Below, in pieces: positions 1-6,066 of a stretch of DNA of 8,051 bases. Each line of letters starts with the position of its first letter. Within the stretch, counting starts at the first letter, position 1. The notes below the pieces were generated by a model that had not been told where the DNA came from, ran no database searches, and worked only from the letters and a program-made list of their open reading frames with translations. This DNA comes from Candidatus Latescibacteria bacterium 4484_7 (lineage in GTDB: Bacteria > Krumholzibacteriota > Krumholzibacteriia > Krumholzibacteriales > Krumholzibacteriaceae), in assembly GCA_002085285.1 (NCBI GenBank), contig NATK01000061.1, positions 1 through 8,051 of the forward strand. The letters are read 5' to 3'. Both the position numbers and the translations under genes were made by a program.

Positions 1-375
1 GATCGAAACGCCGGCCCTGTCCGCCGCCGAACGGATCGAATCGGCCACCCTCTCGAGTGATTCCATTGGAAAACCTTCCTCGACGATGAAGGCCAGAGAA
101 ACGGCAATGGGCCTGGCTCCGGAAACGGCGAGGTCGTTGACGGTCCCATAGATGGATAGTGTACCGATGTCTCCCCCTGGAAAGAAGATCGGACTTACAA
201 CGAACGAATCCGTCGTAAAAGCTATCCTAGAGCCGTCGATTTCGACTATTGCGCTGTCCTGCAGCGAGGGTGCATCCGCGGATCCGATTCTTTTGACCAC
301 CTCTTCTATGAGCTCTCTCATCAGTATCCCCCCGCCGCCGTGAGCGAGGAGGATGCGGTCTGGTATTTTTTCCAT
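1..375 (-). CDS. hypE: HypE, hydrogenase maturation protein (N-terminal 125 residues, cut by window edge)
   Basis: HypE dehydrates, with ATP, the thiocarboxamide that HypF places on its C-terminal cysteine. This gives the thiocyanate that supplies CN to the iron of [NiFe]-hydrogenases; it acts in the cytoplasm. The visible 125 residues match the AIR-synthase-like N-terminal domain of HypE: a glycine run in LLAHGGGG (residues 9-16), TTDSFVVSP (54-62), FFPGGDIG (64-71), YGTVNDLAVSGARP (76-89) and FIVEEGFP (96-103). The ATP-binding C-terminal half and the terminal cysteine lie beyond the left edge. The ATG at 375-373 is well supported: a GGGAG ribosome site lies 8 nt upstream, and the protein opens as the family does. 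It follows hypF on the same strand after 33 nt, so the two are probably co-transcribed. Identification is secure; only the missing end is unknown. Confidence 0.95.
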   Translation of the reverse strand, partial: MEKIPDRILLAHGGGGILMRELIEEVVKRIGSADAPSLQDSAIVEIDGSRIAFTTDSFVVSPIFFPGGDIGTLSIYGTVNDLAVSGARPIAVSLAFIVEEGFPMESLERVADSIRSAADRAGVSI

Positions 376-383
376 AATCTTTT

Positions 384-388
384 CTCCC
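384..388 (-). promoter_or_regulatory. Ribosome binding site of hypE
   Basis: On the minus strand GGGAG stands 8 nt before the hypE ATG, inside the 33-nt hypF-hypE gap. It fixes the hypE start and suggests hypE is translated with its own efficient signal rather than only by coupling to hypF. Confidence 0.75.
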
Positions 389-408
389 GTTCTGTCTATT
401 GCTACGTG

Positions 409-3114
409 TCAGTCCGCCTCTAACATGCCTTCTTCGAGCATCGAAGCGGCGATTTGAATCTGTCCCAGCGAAATACCCCCGTCGTTCGGGGGAACAATGA
501 TATGTGAATGGAGCTTGAGCCCGGTTTGTTCAGCCAGATCATAGATCCGATCGAGAAGCAGCCTGTTCTGGAAAACGCCCCCTGAGAGAACGATGTCGGT
601 CACTCCGGTCTCTTCGCTGAGGCGAGTGATCGTATCCACGATCATTCGAGCGACCGAGAAATGGAAAGAAGCCGCAATGAACGATCGATCTCTGCCCCTG
701 AGGATATCATCGACCACACTCCTCACAAGCGGGCCCGGGTCCAACTGCAATGAGGCACCTTGGGCGTCTTCGATCGCAGATGAACCTGCCTTTCCCTCAA
801 AGGAACCGCCGTCGAGATCCGGCGCGCCAAGCGCTCCTGATATATCACGAACCCTTGCATCGCCCTCGATAAGACCGAATTCATAGATGGCCGGATCTTC
901 GCTGCACGAGAGAGCGAGAGATTCCAGCGCTATGGCATCCTCCGCCTCGAATGAGACCCGCCCTTCGAGGCCGAGGAGGAACGCCACGGCGTCGAAGAGC
1001 CTGCCAATACTCGAAGTGAGGGGCGAATTGACTCCTTTTGCGATGAGATCGAGGATCACCCGGGCGGGAAACCCACCGAAAAACCTCTCCACGAGACGGG
1101 CGAATTCCCGATCTACATCGGCAGAGACACCATTTAGAGTGTTGTTCCCGCCCATCCCAGTGCCCCCTCCATCGCGCGATGCGTTTTCTCCTGTCCCAGA
1201 TGCACCCACTTCGTCTTTTGACGAGGCAAACTCATTCTTTGCCATATCCCCCTCATCCCGCGACGCGGCATCTCCGCTATTCGCCGAAACCATTTCTCCC
1301 AGCGAAGTGGCATCTCCCCTCCTCGCCCCATCCCCTCCCGAATACGCATCGCGGAGAAAAGAGAGCGCCATTCTCCAAGGCTCGTAAACCGCCGCCCCGG
1401 ACCCGGGCAGAGGCACGTACTTCATGTGGGCGAGCCTTTTGAAACGAACAGGCGAGGCAAGGAGAAACTCACCACCCCAGAGTCTACCGTCCGTACCGTA
1501 GCCTGTCCCGTCGAACGAAACGCCTATCGCATCTCTCTTGAGGCCGTGCTCCACCATAACGCTTACCGCGTGTGCATGGTGATGCTGAACGGCGACCCTG
1601 TATGGAACATCGAGACGCGAAGCGAGACGGGTGGTAAAGTAGTCAGGATGCATGTCGTGCACGCATACTTCAGGGGACAGCTCGAGCAGACGCTCGAACT
1701 CTTCGAGCTCGGTCACAAAATTCTTCTGGCTTCGGTAATCGCCGAGGTCGCCGAGGTGTGCCGATAGAAACGCTCTGCCACCTTTGGAGATGGCAAATGT
1801 CCCCTTCATCTGACCGCCCAGTGCCAGAATCGTCCTGCGAGGTCCGTTCAAAAGAGGTACCGGCTCCGGCACATACCCCCTCGCTCTCCTGACGGGCACA
1901 GCGCGATCCGACGAAACGAAGAGTATAGAATCGTCGCATTTGTGCGCTATCCTTCTGTTGTGGGTGAGAGCTGCATCGGCAATAGCGCCAAGCACCGTGC
2001 GCAATTCATCCTCGCTCGAAATGAGAGGCTCGTCGGTAAAATTGGCCGATGTCATGACAAGCACGTCGAACGCTTCCAAAAGGAGATGGTGAAGGGGCGT
2101 ATACGGAAGAAAGGCACCGATATACGAATTGTTCGGTGCTATCCTATCCGAGAGCTTCGCCGGCCGCCGCGTCTTGTGTGCAGCCTCCCCCATCGCACCA
2201 TCTGCGGCTTCCCTCTTGCGCAAAAGCACGATGGGAGCCTGCGGGGATCGAAGAATCTTCCTCTCGACCTCGCCTACGACGCAGAACCTCTCTACCTCCT
2301 CTATGTTTTTGAACATAAGCGCAAAAGGCTTCGTGGGCCTCTTCTTCCTCCGCCTCAACCGCTCAACCACCTCGTCGTCACTGGCGAGGCAGGCAAGATG
2401 GTAGCCCCCAAGCCCCTTGACGGCAAGGATCTTTCCCTCGGATACTAGCCTTTGAGCCTCTTCTATCGGGTCACCGTCCACCGGCGTACCCTGAGAATCG
2501 ACGAGCAAAAGCGAAGGACCGCAGTCGGGACATGAGATAGGCTCAGCATGAAACCGCCTGTCCGAGGGATCCTCGTACTGGGCCCTGCAAAAGTCGTCCA
2601 TCTCAAACTCGTTCATCGTTGTGAATCTTCTATCGTATGGCAGCCCCTCTATGATCGTGAATCTCGGACCGCAGTTCGTGCAATTTATGAATGGGTATCG
2701 ATACCGCCTGTCAGCGGGATCGTTCATCTCCCGCAGGCAATCGTTGCAGACCGATGTGTCGACCGGAAAAAGCGTCTCCGGCGAACCGGGCTCATCGCTC
2801 ATCTCTATCGTGAATTCGCCCCCACCCGAGCACTCGACCTCTTCCGCCTCGATACTCTCTATCCGCGAGAGAGGCGGCGCATCGTTCACCAAACGATCGA
2901 CGAAATTCCTTATCGATTCGGGGGCTCCCTCTATCTCTATAACCACTCCGTGAGACGTGTTTTTGACAAAACCGCAAAGATGTTCCGCTCTTGCAAAACG
3001 GTATACGGTTGGCCTGAACCCGACTCCCTGAACGATTCCATTCACGAGCAACCTGACCCGCACCGGATCTCGCTCGAGTTTCAACCCATTCAATATCTCA
3101 TTTGTATCTCTCAT
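409..3114 (-). CDS. hypF: HypF, carbamoyltransferase of [NiFe]-hydrogenase maturation, enlarged by low-complexity insertions
   Basis: HypF turns carbamoyl phosphate and ATP into carbamoyl-adenylate and transfers the carbamoyl group to the C-terminal Cys of HypE, the first step of cyanide ligand synthesis. Numbering from the ATG at 3114, the domains are: acylphosphatase-like, residues 18-105 (VQGVGFRP at 28-35); zinc-finger region, 123-198 (CNDC, CTNC, DDFC, CPDC); YrdC-like, about 215-412 (KGLGGYHLAC, KRPTKPFALMF, YTPLHHLLL, MTSAN); Kae1-like, about 425-893 (HHHAHAV, FDGTGYGTDG, LSGGVFQNRLL, PPNDGGISLGQ). The length of 901 is well above the usual 750-770. Extra sequence sits at about 300-320, 591-668 (14-residue repeats) and 756-789. 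The first Cys of the third zinc CxxC is Asp173. The start is inferred: the frame stays open to 3390, but residues upstream of 3114 are unlike HypF and overlap the divergent gene. The ribosome site before 3114 is weak (GTGAT), and a GTG at codon 18 is possible. Confidence 0.96.
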   Translation of the reverse strand: MRDTNEILNGLKLERDPVRVRLLVNGIVQGVGFRPTVYRFARAEHLCGFVKNTSHGVVIEIEGAPESIRNFVDRLVNDAPPLSRIESIEAEEVECSGGGEFTIEMSDEPGSPETLFPVDTSVCNDCLREMNDPADRRYRYPFINCTNCGPRFTIIEGLPYDRRFTTMNEFEMDDFCRAQYEDPSDRRFHAEPISCPDCGPSLLLVDSQGTPVDGDPIEEAQRLVSEGKILAVKGLGGYHLACLASDDEVVERLRRRKKRPTKPFALMFKNIEEVERFCVVGEVERKILRSPQAPIVLLRKREAADGAMGEAAHKTRRPAKLSDRIAPNNSYIGAFLPYTPLHHLLLEAFDVLVMTSANFTDEPLISSEDELRTVLGAIADAALTHNRRIAHKCDDSILFVSSDRAVPVRRARGYVPEPVPLLNGPRRTILALGGQMKGTFAISKGGRAFLSAHLGDLGDYRSQKNFVTELEEFERLLELSPEVCVHDMHPDYFTTRLASRLDVPYRVAVQHHHAHAVSVMVEHGLKRDAIGVSFDGTGYGTDGRLWGGEFLLASPVRFKRLAHMKYVPLPGSGAAVYEPWRMALSFLRDAYSGGDGARRGDATSLGEMVSANSGDAASRDEGDMAKNEFASSKDEVGASGTGENASRDGGGTGMGGNNTLNGVSADVDREFARLVERFFGGFPARVILDLIAKGVNSPLTSSIGRLFDAVAFLLGLEGRVSFEAEDAIALESLALSCSEDPAIYEFGLIEGDARVRDISGALGAPDLDGGSFEGKAGSSAIEDAQGASLQLDPGPLVRSVVDDILRGRDRSFIAASFHFSVARMIVDTITRLSEETGVTDIVLSGGVFQNRLLLDRIYDLAEQTGLKLHSHIIVPPNDGGISLGQIQIAASMLEEGMLEAD
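1108..1317 (-). repeat. Degenerate 42-bp (14-codon) tandem repeat inside hypF
   Basis: HypF residues 600-669 can be laid out in 14-residue rows that begin GDATSLGE, GDAASRDE, EFASSKDE, GENASRDG and GNNTLNGV. Columns 1 (Gly/Glu), 3-4 (small residues), 5 (Ser in four of five), 7 (Asp/Gly) and 8 (Glu) are conserved. In DNA the rows are 1276-1317, 1234-1275, 1192-1233, 1150-1191 and 1108-1149. The first two share an identical nine-base start (GGAGATGCC on the minus strand) exactly 42 bp apart, and the fourth starts GGAGAAAAC. The last row is the least similar. The stretch lies between two conserved HypF segments, EPWRMALSFL and NSPLTSSIGRLFDAV, where the family normally has only a short linker. 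It is rich in Gly, Ser, Asp and Ala and is probably disordered. Because the period is a multiple of three, the frame is kept. Confidence 0.7.
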
Positions 3115-3179
3115 TATGACATCACTACAAACCTGCTTGAGCCTTTCACAAATATATAATGATAAATTCCCGAGGTCGG

Positions 3180-3194
3180 AATTGCCAGCCAATT
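3180..3194. repeat. Palindromic direct repeat, copy 1 (hypF-proximal)
   Basis: The 15 bases AATTGCCAGCCAATT form a perfect 5-bp inverted repeat (AATTG/CAATT) around a 5-bp centre. The same 14 bases from the second position onward recur at 3257-3270, and similarity continues for about 15 more bases, including CGAAT. The combination of inverted symmetry and repetition upstream of two divergent genes suggests an operator for a dimeric regulator. No known regulator motif is recognised. Confidence 0.5.
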
Positions 3195-3247
3195 TATCCC
3201 GAATCTCACCTTTGCTGGCTCGGTCGAGCACCGGGCCGGAAAGTTTG

Positions 3248-3264
3248 TGCACCTGGATTGCCAG
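3248..3264 (-). promoter_or_regulatory. Possible sigma-54 (-24/-12) promoter for hypF
   Basis: The minus strand reads CTGGCAATCCAGGTGCA. It has the GG and GC dinucleotides separated by exactly 10 nt, the spacing sigma-54 requires. It matches YTGGCA at -24 and TGC(A) at -12, with mismatches at the sixth base of the -24 box and one base before TGC. Sigma-54 control of hydrogenase accessory genes is known in other bacteria. The predicted leader to the hypF ATG would be about 120 nt. A single hit read by eye can be chance. Confidence 0.3.
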
Positions 3265-3270
3265 CCAATT
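3256..3270. repeat. Palindromic direct repeat, copy 2
   Basis: ATTGCCAGCCAATT at 3257-3270 is identical to the 14 bases at 3181-3194, so the copies are 76 bp apart. Here the first base of the palindrome (3256) is G rather than A, leaving a 4-bp inverted repeat. The downstream flank CACCTCGAATTTC resembles the copy-1 flank TATCCCGAATCTC. The copy overlaps the possible -24 element of the sigma-54 promoter candidate for hypF. Confidence 0.5.
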
Positions 3271-3336
3271 CACCTCGAATTTCTCTTGCAAACCCGGGCG
3301 CCTTGAAAATAAACTCTCTATCGGTTGGCTTTGATT

Positions 3337-3366
3337 GAGGAAAATATACGAATGGAACGGAAATGA
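3337..3366 (+). promoter_or_regulatory. Four-codon leader ORF with ribosome site overlapping the mgtC-like start
   Basis: GAGGA at 3337-3341 is the best ribosome site before the mgtC-like gene, but it lies 21 nt from that ATG. It is 10 nt from another ATG at 3352, which reads Met-Glu-Arg-Lys and stops at TGA 3364-3366. That stop overlaps the real start as ATGA. This layout would allow ribosomes to terminate and restart on the main gene. It may be chance, since four codons carry little information. Confidence 0.3.
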
Positions 3367-4016
3367 ACGACGAATTCGGCACATACGCACTTCGCCTATT
3401 CATAGCACTCCTCATAGGAGGCCTCATAGGCCTGGAGCGTGAGTTCAAGGGGAAGCCCGCGGGCATCAGAACAAACATGCTCATGTGCACTGGCTCGGCT
3501 CTTATCATGATCATATCCATAGAAATAGCGAAGCTCGGCAAGGGTTACGCCGATCCCGGCAGGATAGCCGCGCAGGTCATAACCGGCATAGGCTTTTTGG
3601 GCGCCGGCACTATAATAAGATCAAAATTCCACGTGATGGGCCTTACCACGGCAGCCACTATCTGGGTCCTATCGGCACTCGGCCTTGCAATCGGCGCGGG
3701 TTACATAGCCCTTGCAGTCTACGGAGCAATTCTCATTACGATAACACTCACCGTAGTGAGCTTCGTAGAGGCTGCGATGCTAAAGAGGCGGAAAACACAC
3801 GTCTTGCTCCTGACACTCGAGCCGAGGGAGGGGATAATCGGAGAAGTACTGGAATCCTTCAGCGCTCTCAAGGTCGTGAGCGAAGCCCTCGAGGTGAACC
3901 GCTCAGACAAGAGATGGACGATGACCCTCGAATACACCACATCGCGAAAGCTGCACGAAGACGTGCTGAAATCGCTTTCGAAGATGAGCGGCATTTCGAA
4001 CATCACCGAGCTGTAA
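3363..4016 (+). CDS. MgtC/SapB family inner-membrane protein
   Basis: This is a 217-residue integral membrane protein of the MgtC/SapB family. The family is linked to growth at low Mg2+ and, in some pathogens, to survival in macrophages; its biochemical action is not settled and it is not a proven Mg2+ transporter. Family marks are GGLIGLERE (19-27), KPAGIRTNML (31-40), DPGRIAAQVITGIGFLGAG (64-82) and LTTAATIW (94-101). About five hydrophobic segments lie at roughly 8-24, 37-56, 66-86, 93-111 and 113-136. Residues 145-217 form a soluble ACT-like tail, as in longer family members. The start is the only ATG that fits before the first conserved segment. Its ribosome site is poor (GGA with 6-nt spacing), and an out-of-frame four-codon ORF with a better site overlaps it. 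It is alone on its strand, divergent from hypF and convergent with the next gene. Confidence 0.92.
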   Translation: MNDEFGTYALRLFIALLIGGLIGLEREFKGKPAGIRTNMLMCTGSALIMIISIEIAKLGKGYADPGRIAAQVITGIGFLGAGTIIRSKFHVMGLTTAATIWVLSALGLAIGAGYIALAVYGAILITITLTVVSFVEAAMLKRRKTHVLLLTLEPREGIIGEVLESFSALKVVSEALEVNRSDKRWTMTLEYTTSRKLHEDVLKSLSKMSGISNITEL

Positions 4017-4117
4017 AGTGCCACTCGCCTGCAAACATGGTGGACTCGAACAATCGGAATCACCTTCACAGATTCACATTGTAAAGCCTGACCATGCCGT
4101 CCGATCGACCCGGTCGG
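4017..4117. other. Convergent intergenic region, no clear terminator
   Basis: These 101 bases lie between the ends of the mgtC-like gene and the DUF885 gene. I see only weak stems, such as TCGGT-CAGTC-ACCGA at 4114-4128, which covers the DUF885 stop codon, and none is followed by a T-tract in either direction. Termination may be Rho-dependent or use a structure I cannot recognise by eye. Confidence 0.4.
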
Positions 4118-5884
4118 TCAGTCACCGAATATGAAGGCTTCGAGATATTTCGCGGGCGGCGAACCGTGTGCGAGCAGCTCCTCGTGGAACTTCTTCAGCT
4201 GAAACGAAGAACCCCACTTCTCCTTTGCTTCCTTACGCAGGTCAAGCACCTCGTTGTACCCGATGAAATAGGTGGAGAGCTGTGTCGAGGTGAGGCATGC
4301 CCTGCGCCATTTACCGCTCGCCTCCGACTCCTCCTGAAAACCGTCTTCGACCATGAGCTTCATCGCCTGATATTCGGACATGCCCTGCATATGAATCCCC
4401 GTGTCGAGGATCGAGTTTATCACCGCACGGAGATAAAATTTCTTTCTCTGAAGCCAGAGCTTCGGGTCGCCCCCGTGGAACCCCTCCTCGAGCATCATCC
4501 GCTCCGTATAGACGGCCCAACCCTCGACGAACGATCCGCTCGAAAAGACCGCTCTCACAAGCGAAGGACATCTGTTCGCATAGGCGAGCTGAACATAGTG
4601 GCCCGGCATAGCCTCGTGGATCGTCAATACACGGATCATATAATTGTTGTACTCGCGAAGATAAGATTCGACCTGCTTGGGCGTCCATTCCTCCGGAACG
4701 GGAGATACGACATAGAACGATTTCATCCCCTTGTCGAGCGGACCGGGAGAACGGAGTCCCGCCACAGCCACCCCCCTCGAGTACTCGGGAGCCCAGATGA
4801 TCTCGAGCGGCTCATCGGGCAGATCTATCAGGTCCTTCTCCCTGACGAAATTCTCAGCCTCCCTGTATGCCTCCCTGCACGCAGCGAGCAGCTCCTCCGG
4901 CTTCGGGTGGTCGCGGGAGATGTCATCGAGCACTGTCTTTATCACCCTTTCCTTCGCTTCCATGCTGCTTTCGTCGAACACCTCGCCCGGATGATTCTCC
5001 TTGTAAAGAGGCAGTGCGAGCTCGAACATCTCGTTGTGGAGTCTGTCGACAGCATCCTTCGCCCTGTCAACGATCTCCTCGGGCTGCATGTTTGATTGCA
5101 GAGTCAAACTGAGCTTCTTTCTGAAAAGCTCCTCTCCGAGCCTGAAATCGCCATTCGACTGAAAGTAGAGTTCCTTCTCGAGGTAGGTTTGAAAACGGTT
5201 CAACGCATCGATGCCGACCTTGAGAGCCTCTTCGAACTCCTTCTCTTTTCCCGGCACTTGGGAGGCAAACCTTCTCAAATCGCCGTTGCAGAGGGCGATC
5301 GTCCCCCTGTTTTGCTTTATCGCCGTCTCTGTATGAATACGCGGCGGATTGGAGAGGTTCTTCATCGCCTCATCGACGACCCTGGGAAACTCCTTCAACC
5401 TGCTTATCGCCGAATCGAGCCTCTTGTCCGCCGGAGCGAATTCACGCGCAATCAGCATGTATATCGAATTGCCGAGAAGCTGCGTATAGAAGAGCGGGTT
5501 GCGCTGCCAGTTCTTCAGCTCCGCCAGATCGAAAATCTCACGGTTTACCTCGTTCGTGAGAATCTCGTCATCGACCCTGTTGTCAAGTGAGAGCTTCGTC
5601 TTGTCGAGAGCCTTCAACCGGACGAGATAGCTCTTGAGGCTCGCCAGCTCGCTGGCCCGCGCGCTGTCACTGAGAGCATCTATCATCCCATCGTATTTGT
5701 GCTCACCGACCCAGGTGGCACTGACCGGATGCGCCTTGAAGTAATCCTCTATGAAAGAAGATGCGATCCCTTCGAACTCTCTGTCCTCCTTGCTCCCCTT
5801 AGAGCAGCCAGTGAATGAAAACGCAACGAAGAGTATTGCAAAGACAACAAGCGACTGAAAATGGATCCTTGTAAAGGCCGACAT
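4118..5884 (-). CDS. DUF885 family lipoprotein, predicted zinc metallopeptidase-like
   Basis: This is a 588-residue DUF885 protein. The family resembles gluzincin metallopeptidases; substrates are mostly unknown, so I give no specific reaction. A lipoprotein signal opens the protein: Arg6, a hydrophobic core at 12-24 and the lipobox FTGC with Cys27. It should be exported and lipid-anchored. The N-terminal half is mostly helical. The catalytic part has HEAMPGH (423-429), giving two His ligands and a catalytic Glu, and EGWAVYTERMM (454-464), whose Glu454 is the likely third ligand. GSPPAKYLEAF (574-584) near the end is also typical of the family. Length is normal and no key residue is missing. 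Of two in-frame ATGs six bases apart, I chose the second (5884): GGAGG lies 7 nt before it but only 1 nt before the first (5890). The gene is separated from nfnB by a terminator and converges on the mgtC-like gene. Confidence 0.92.
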   Translation of the reverse strand: MSAFTRIHFQSLVVFAILFVAFSFTGCSKGSKEDREFEGIASSFIEDYFKAHPVSATWVGEHKYDGMIDALSDSARASELASLKSYLVRLKALDKTKLSLDNRVDDEILTNEVNREIFDLAELKNWQRNPLFYTQLLGNSIYMLIAREFAPADKRLDSAISRLKEFPRVVDEAMKNLSNPPRIHTETAIKQNRGTIALCNGDLRRFASQVPGKEKEFEEALKVGIDALNRFQTYLEKELYFQSNGDFRLGEELFRKKLSLTLQSNMQPEEIVDRAKDAVDRLHNEMFELALPLYKENHPGEVFDESSMEAKERVIKTVLDDISRDHPKPEELLAACREAYREAENFVREKDLIDLPDEPLEIIWAPEYSRGVAVAGLRSPGPLDKGMKSFYVVSPVPEEWTPKQVESYLREYNNYMIRVLTIHEAMPGHYVQLAYANRCPSLVRAVFSSGSFVEGWAVYTERMMLEEGFHGGDPKLWLQRKKFYLRAVINSILDTGIHMQGMSEYQAMKLMVEDGFQEESEASGKWRRACLTSTQLSTYFIGYNEVLDLRKEAKEKWGSSFQLKKFHEELLAHGSPPAKYLEAFIFGD

Positions 5885-5891
5885 CGACATT

Positions 5892-5896
5892 CCTCC
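5892..5896 (-). promoter_or_regulatory. Ribosome binding site deciding the DUF885 start
   Basis: A perfect GGAGG on the minus strand ends 1 nt before the ATG at 5890 and 7 nt before the ATG at 5884. Only the second has normal spacing, so translation should begin two codons later than the longest reading frame. Confidence 0.75.
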
Positions 5897-5934
5897 TATT
5901 CTGATTCCAAAAGTGCATGCAACGCGGGATGCTT

Positions 5935-5968
5935 AAAAACAAGGGCGTCCATCTATCGATGAACACCC
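5935..5968 (-). terminator. Intrinsic terminator of the nfnAB operon
   Basis: On the minus strand a 10-bp stem, GGGTGTTCAT paired with ATGGACGCCC (two G-T pairs), closes a 6-nt loop and is followed by TTGTTTTT. It sits about 100 nt after the nfnB stop and about 50 nt before the DUF885 start. It therefore ends the nfnAB transcript and insulates the next gene. On the plus strand no T-tract follows, so it works in one direction only. Confidence 0.85.
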
Positions 5969-6066
5969 CCAATCCTAAATCAAAAAGACGATCGACATAA
6001 AGGATTTTCTGATCGATTTGCCTCGCTCGCTGAAGCATCTTGCGCTCAAATGATCATCTGCTCGGA

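Larger units (their letters stand above)
3115..3362. other. Divergent intergenic region between hypF and mgtC
   Basis: About 248 bp separate the chosen hypF and mgtC starts, so both promoters should lie here. It is more A+T rich than the genes near 3143-3172 and 3303-3350. It contains two copies of a 14-base sequence (3181-3194 and 3257-3270) with similar flanks, a short palindrome GCTCG-GT-CGAGC at 3218-3229, and a possible sigma-54 promoter facing hypF. No strong sigma-70 promoter is evident for either gene. The best plus-strand pair I see is TTGCAA (3286-3291) with AATAAA (3308-3313), 16 nt apart, which is weak. No gene is supported, although minus-strand frames stay open through it. Confidence 0.6.

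Noticed and set aside
1150..1317. Repeat in hypF as a CRISPR or intergenic repeat array
   Set aside because: The copies are degenerate, contiguous without spacers, and in frame within a coding sequence.
887..1387. Plus-strand Ser/Pro-rich open frame of 166 codons opposite the hypF insertion
   Set aside because: Its Ser/Pro richness is just the complement of the Gly/Asp/Ser repeat codons. The flanking HypF motifs prove the minus frame is coding.
1942..3159. Two plus-strand open frames (168 and 203 codons) opposite hypF
   Set aside because: Both are codon-complementary shadows of hypF, with no family resemblance and no supporting context.
3155..3160. Perfect TATAAT on the plus strand in the intergenic region
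   Set aside because: No -35 box lies at a normal distance (TTGAGC is only 12 nt upstream), and a start there would be about 200 nt from the mgtC-like gene. The local A+T richness makes chance likely.
3115..3390. N-terminal extension of hypF by 92 codons to an ATG inside the mgtC-like gene
   Set aside because: The added residues are unlike HypF, contain the intergenic repeat, and would overlap the divergent start. HypF proteins normally begin shortly before the acylphosphatase motif.
3485..4084. Second plus-strand open frame of 199 codons inside the mgtC-like gene
   Set aside because: It is rich in Arg and His with no hydrophobic pattern, while the overlapping frame has all the MgtC motifs and membrane segments.
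4114..4128. Hairpin TCGGT-CAGTC-ACCGA as a terminator
   Set aside because: It has only a 5-bp stem, overlaps the stop codon of the DUF885 gene, and has no T-tract on either side.
4094..5590. Nearly 1.5 kb of open frame on the plus strand opposite the DUF885 gene, broken by one stop (333 and 164 codons)
   Set aside because: It is in the frame whose codons are exact complements of the DUF885 codons. Stops there appear only where the real gene uses TTA, CTA or TCA, which it avoids. The product has no recognisable motif, whereas the minus frame has full family motifs.
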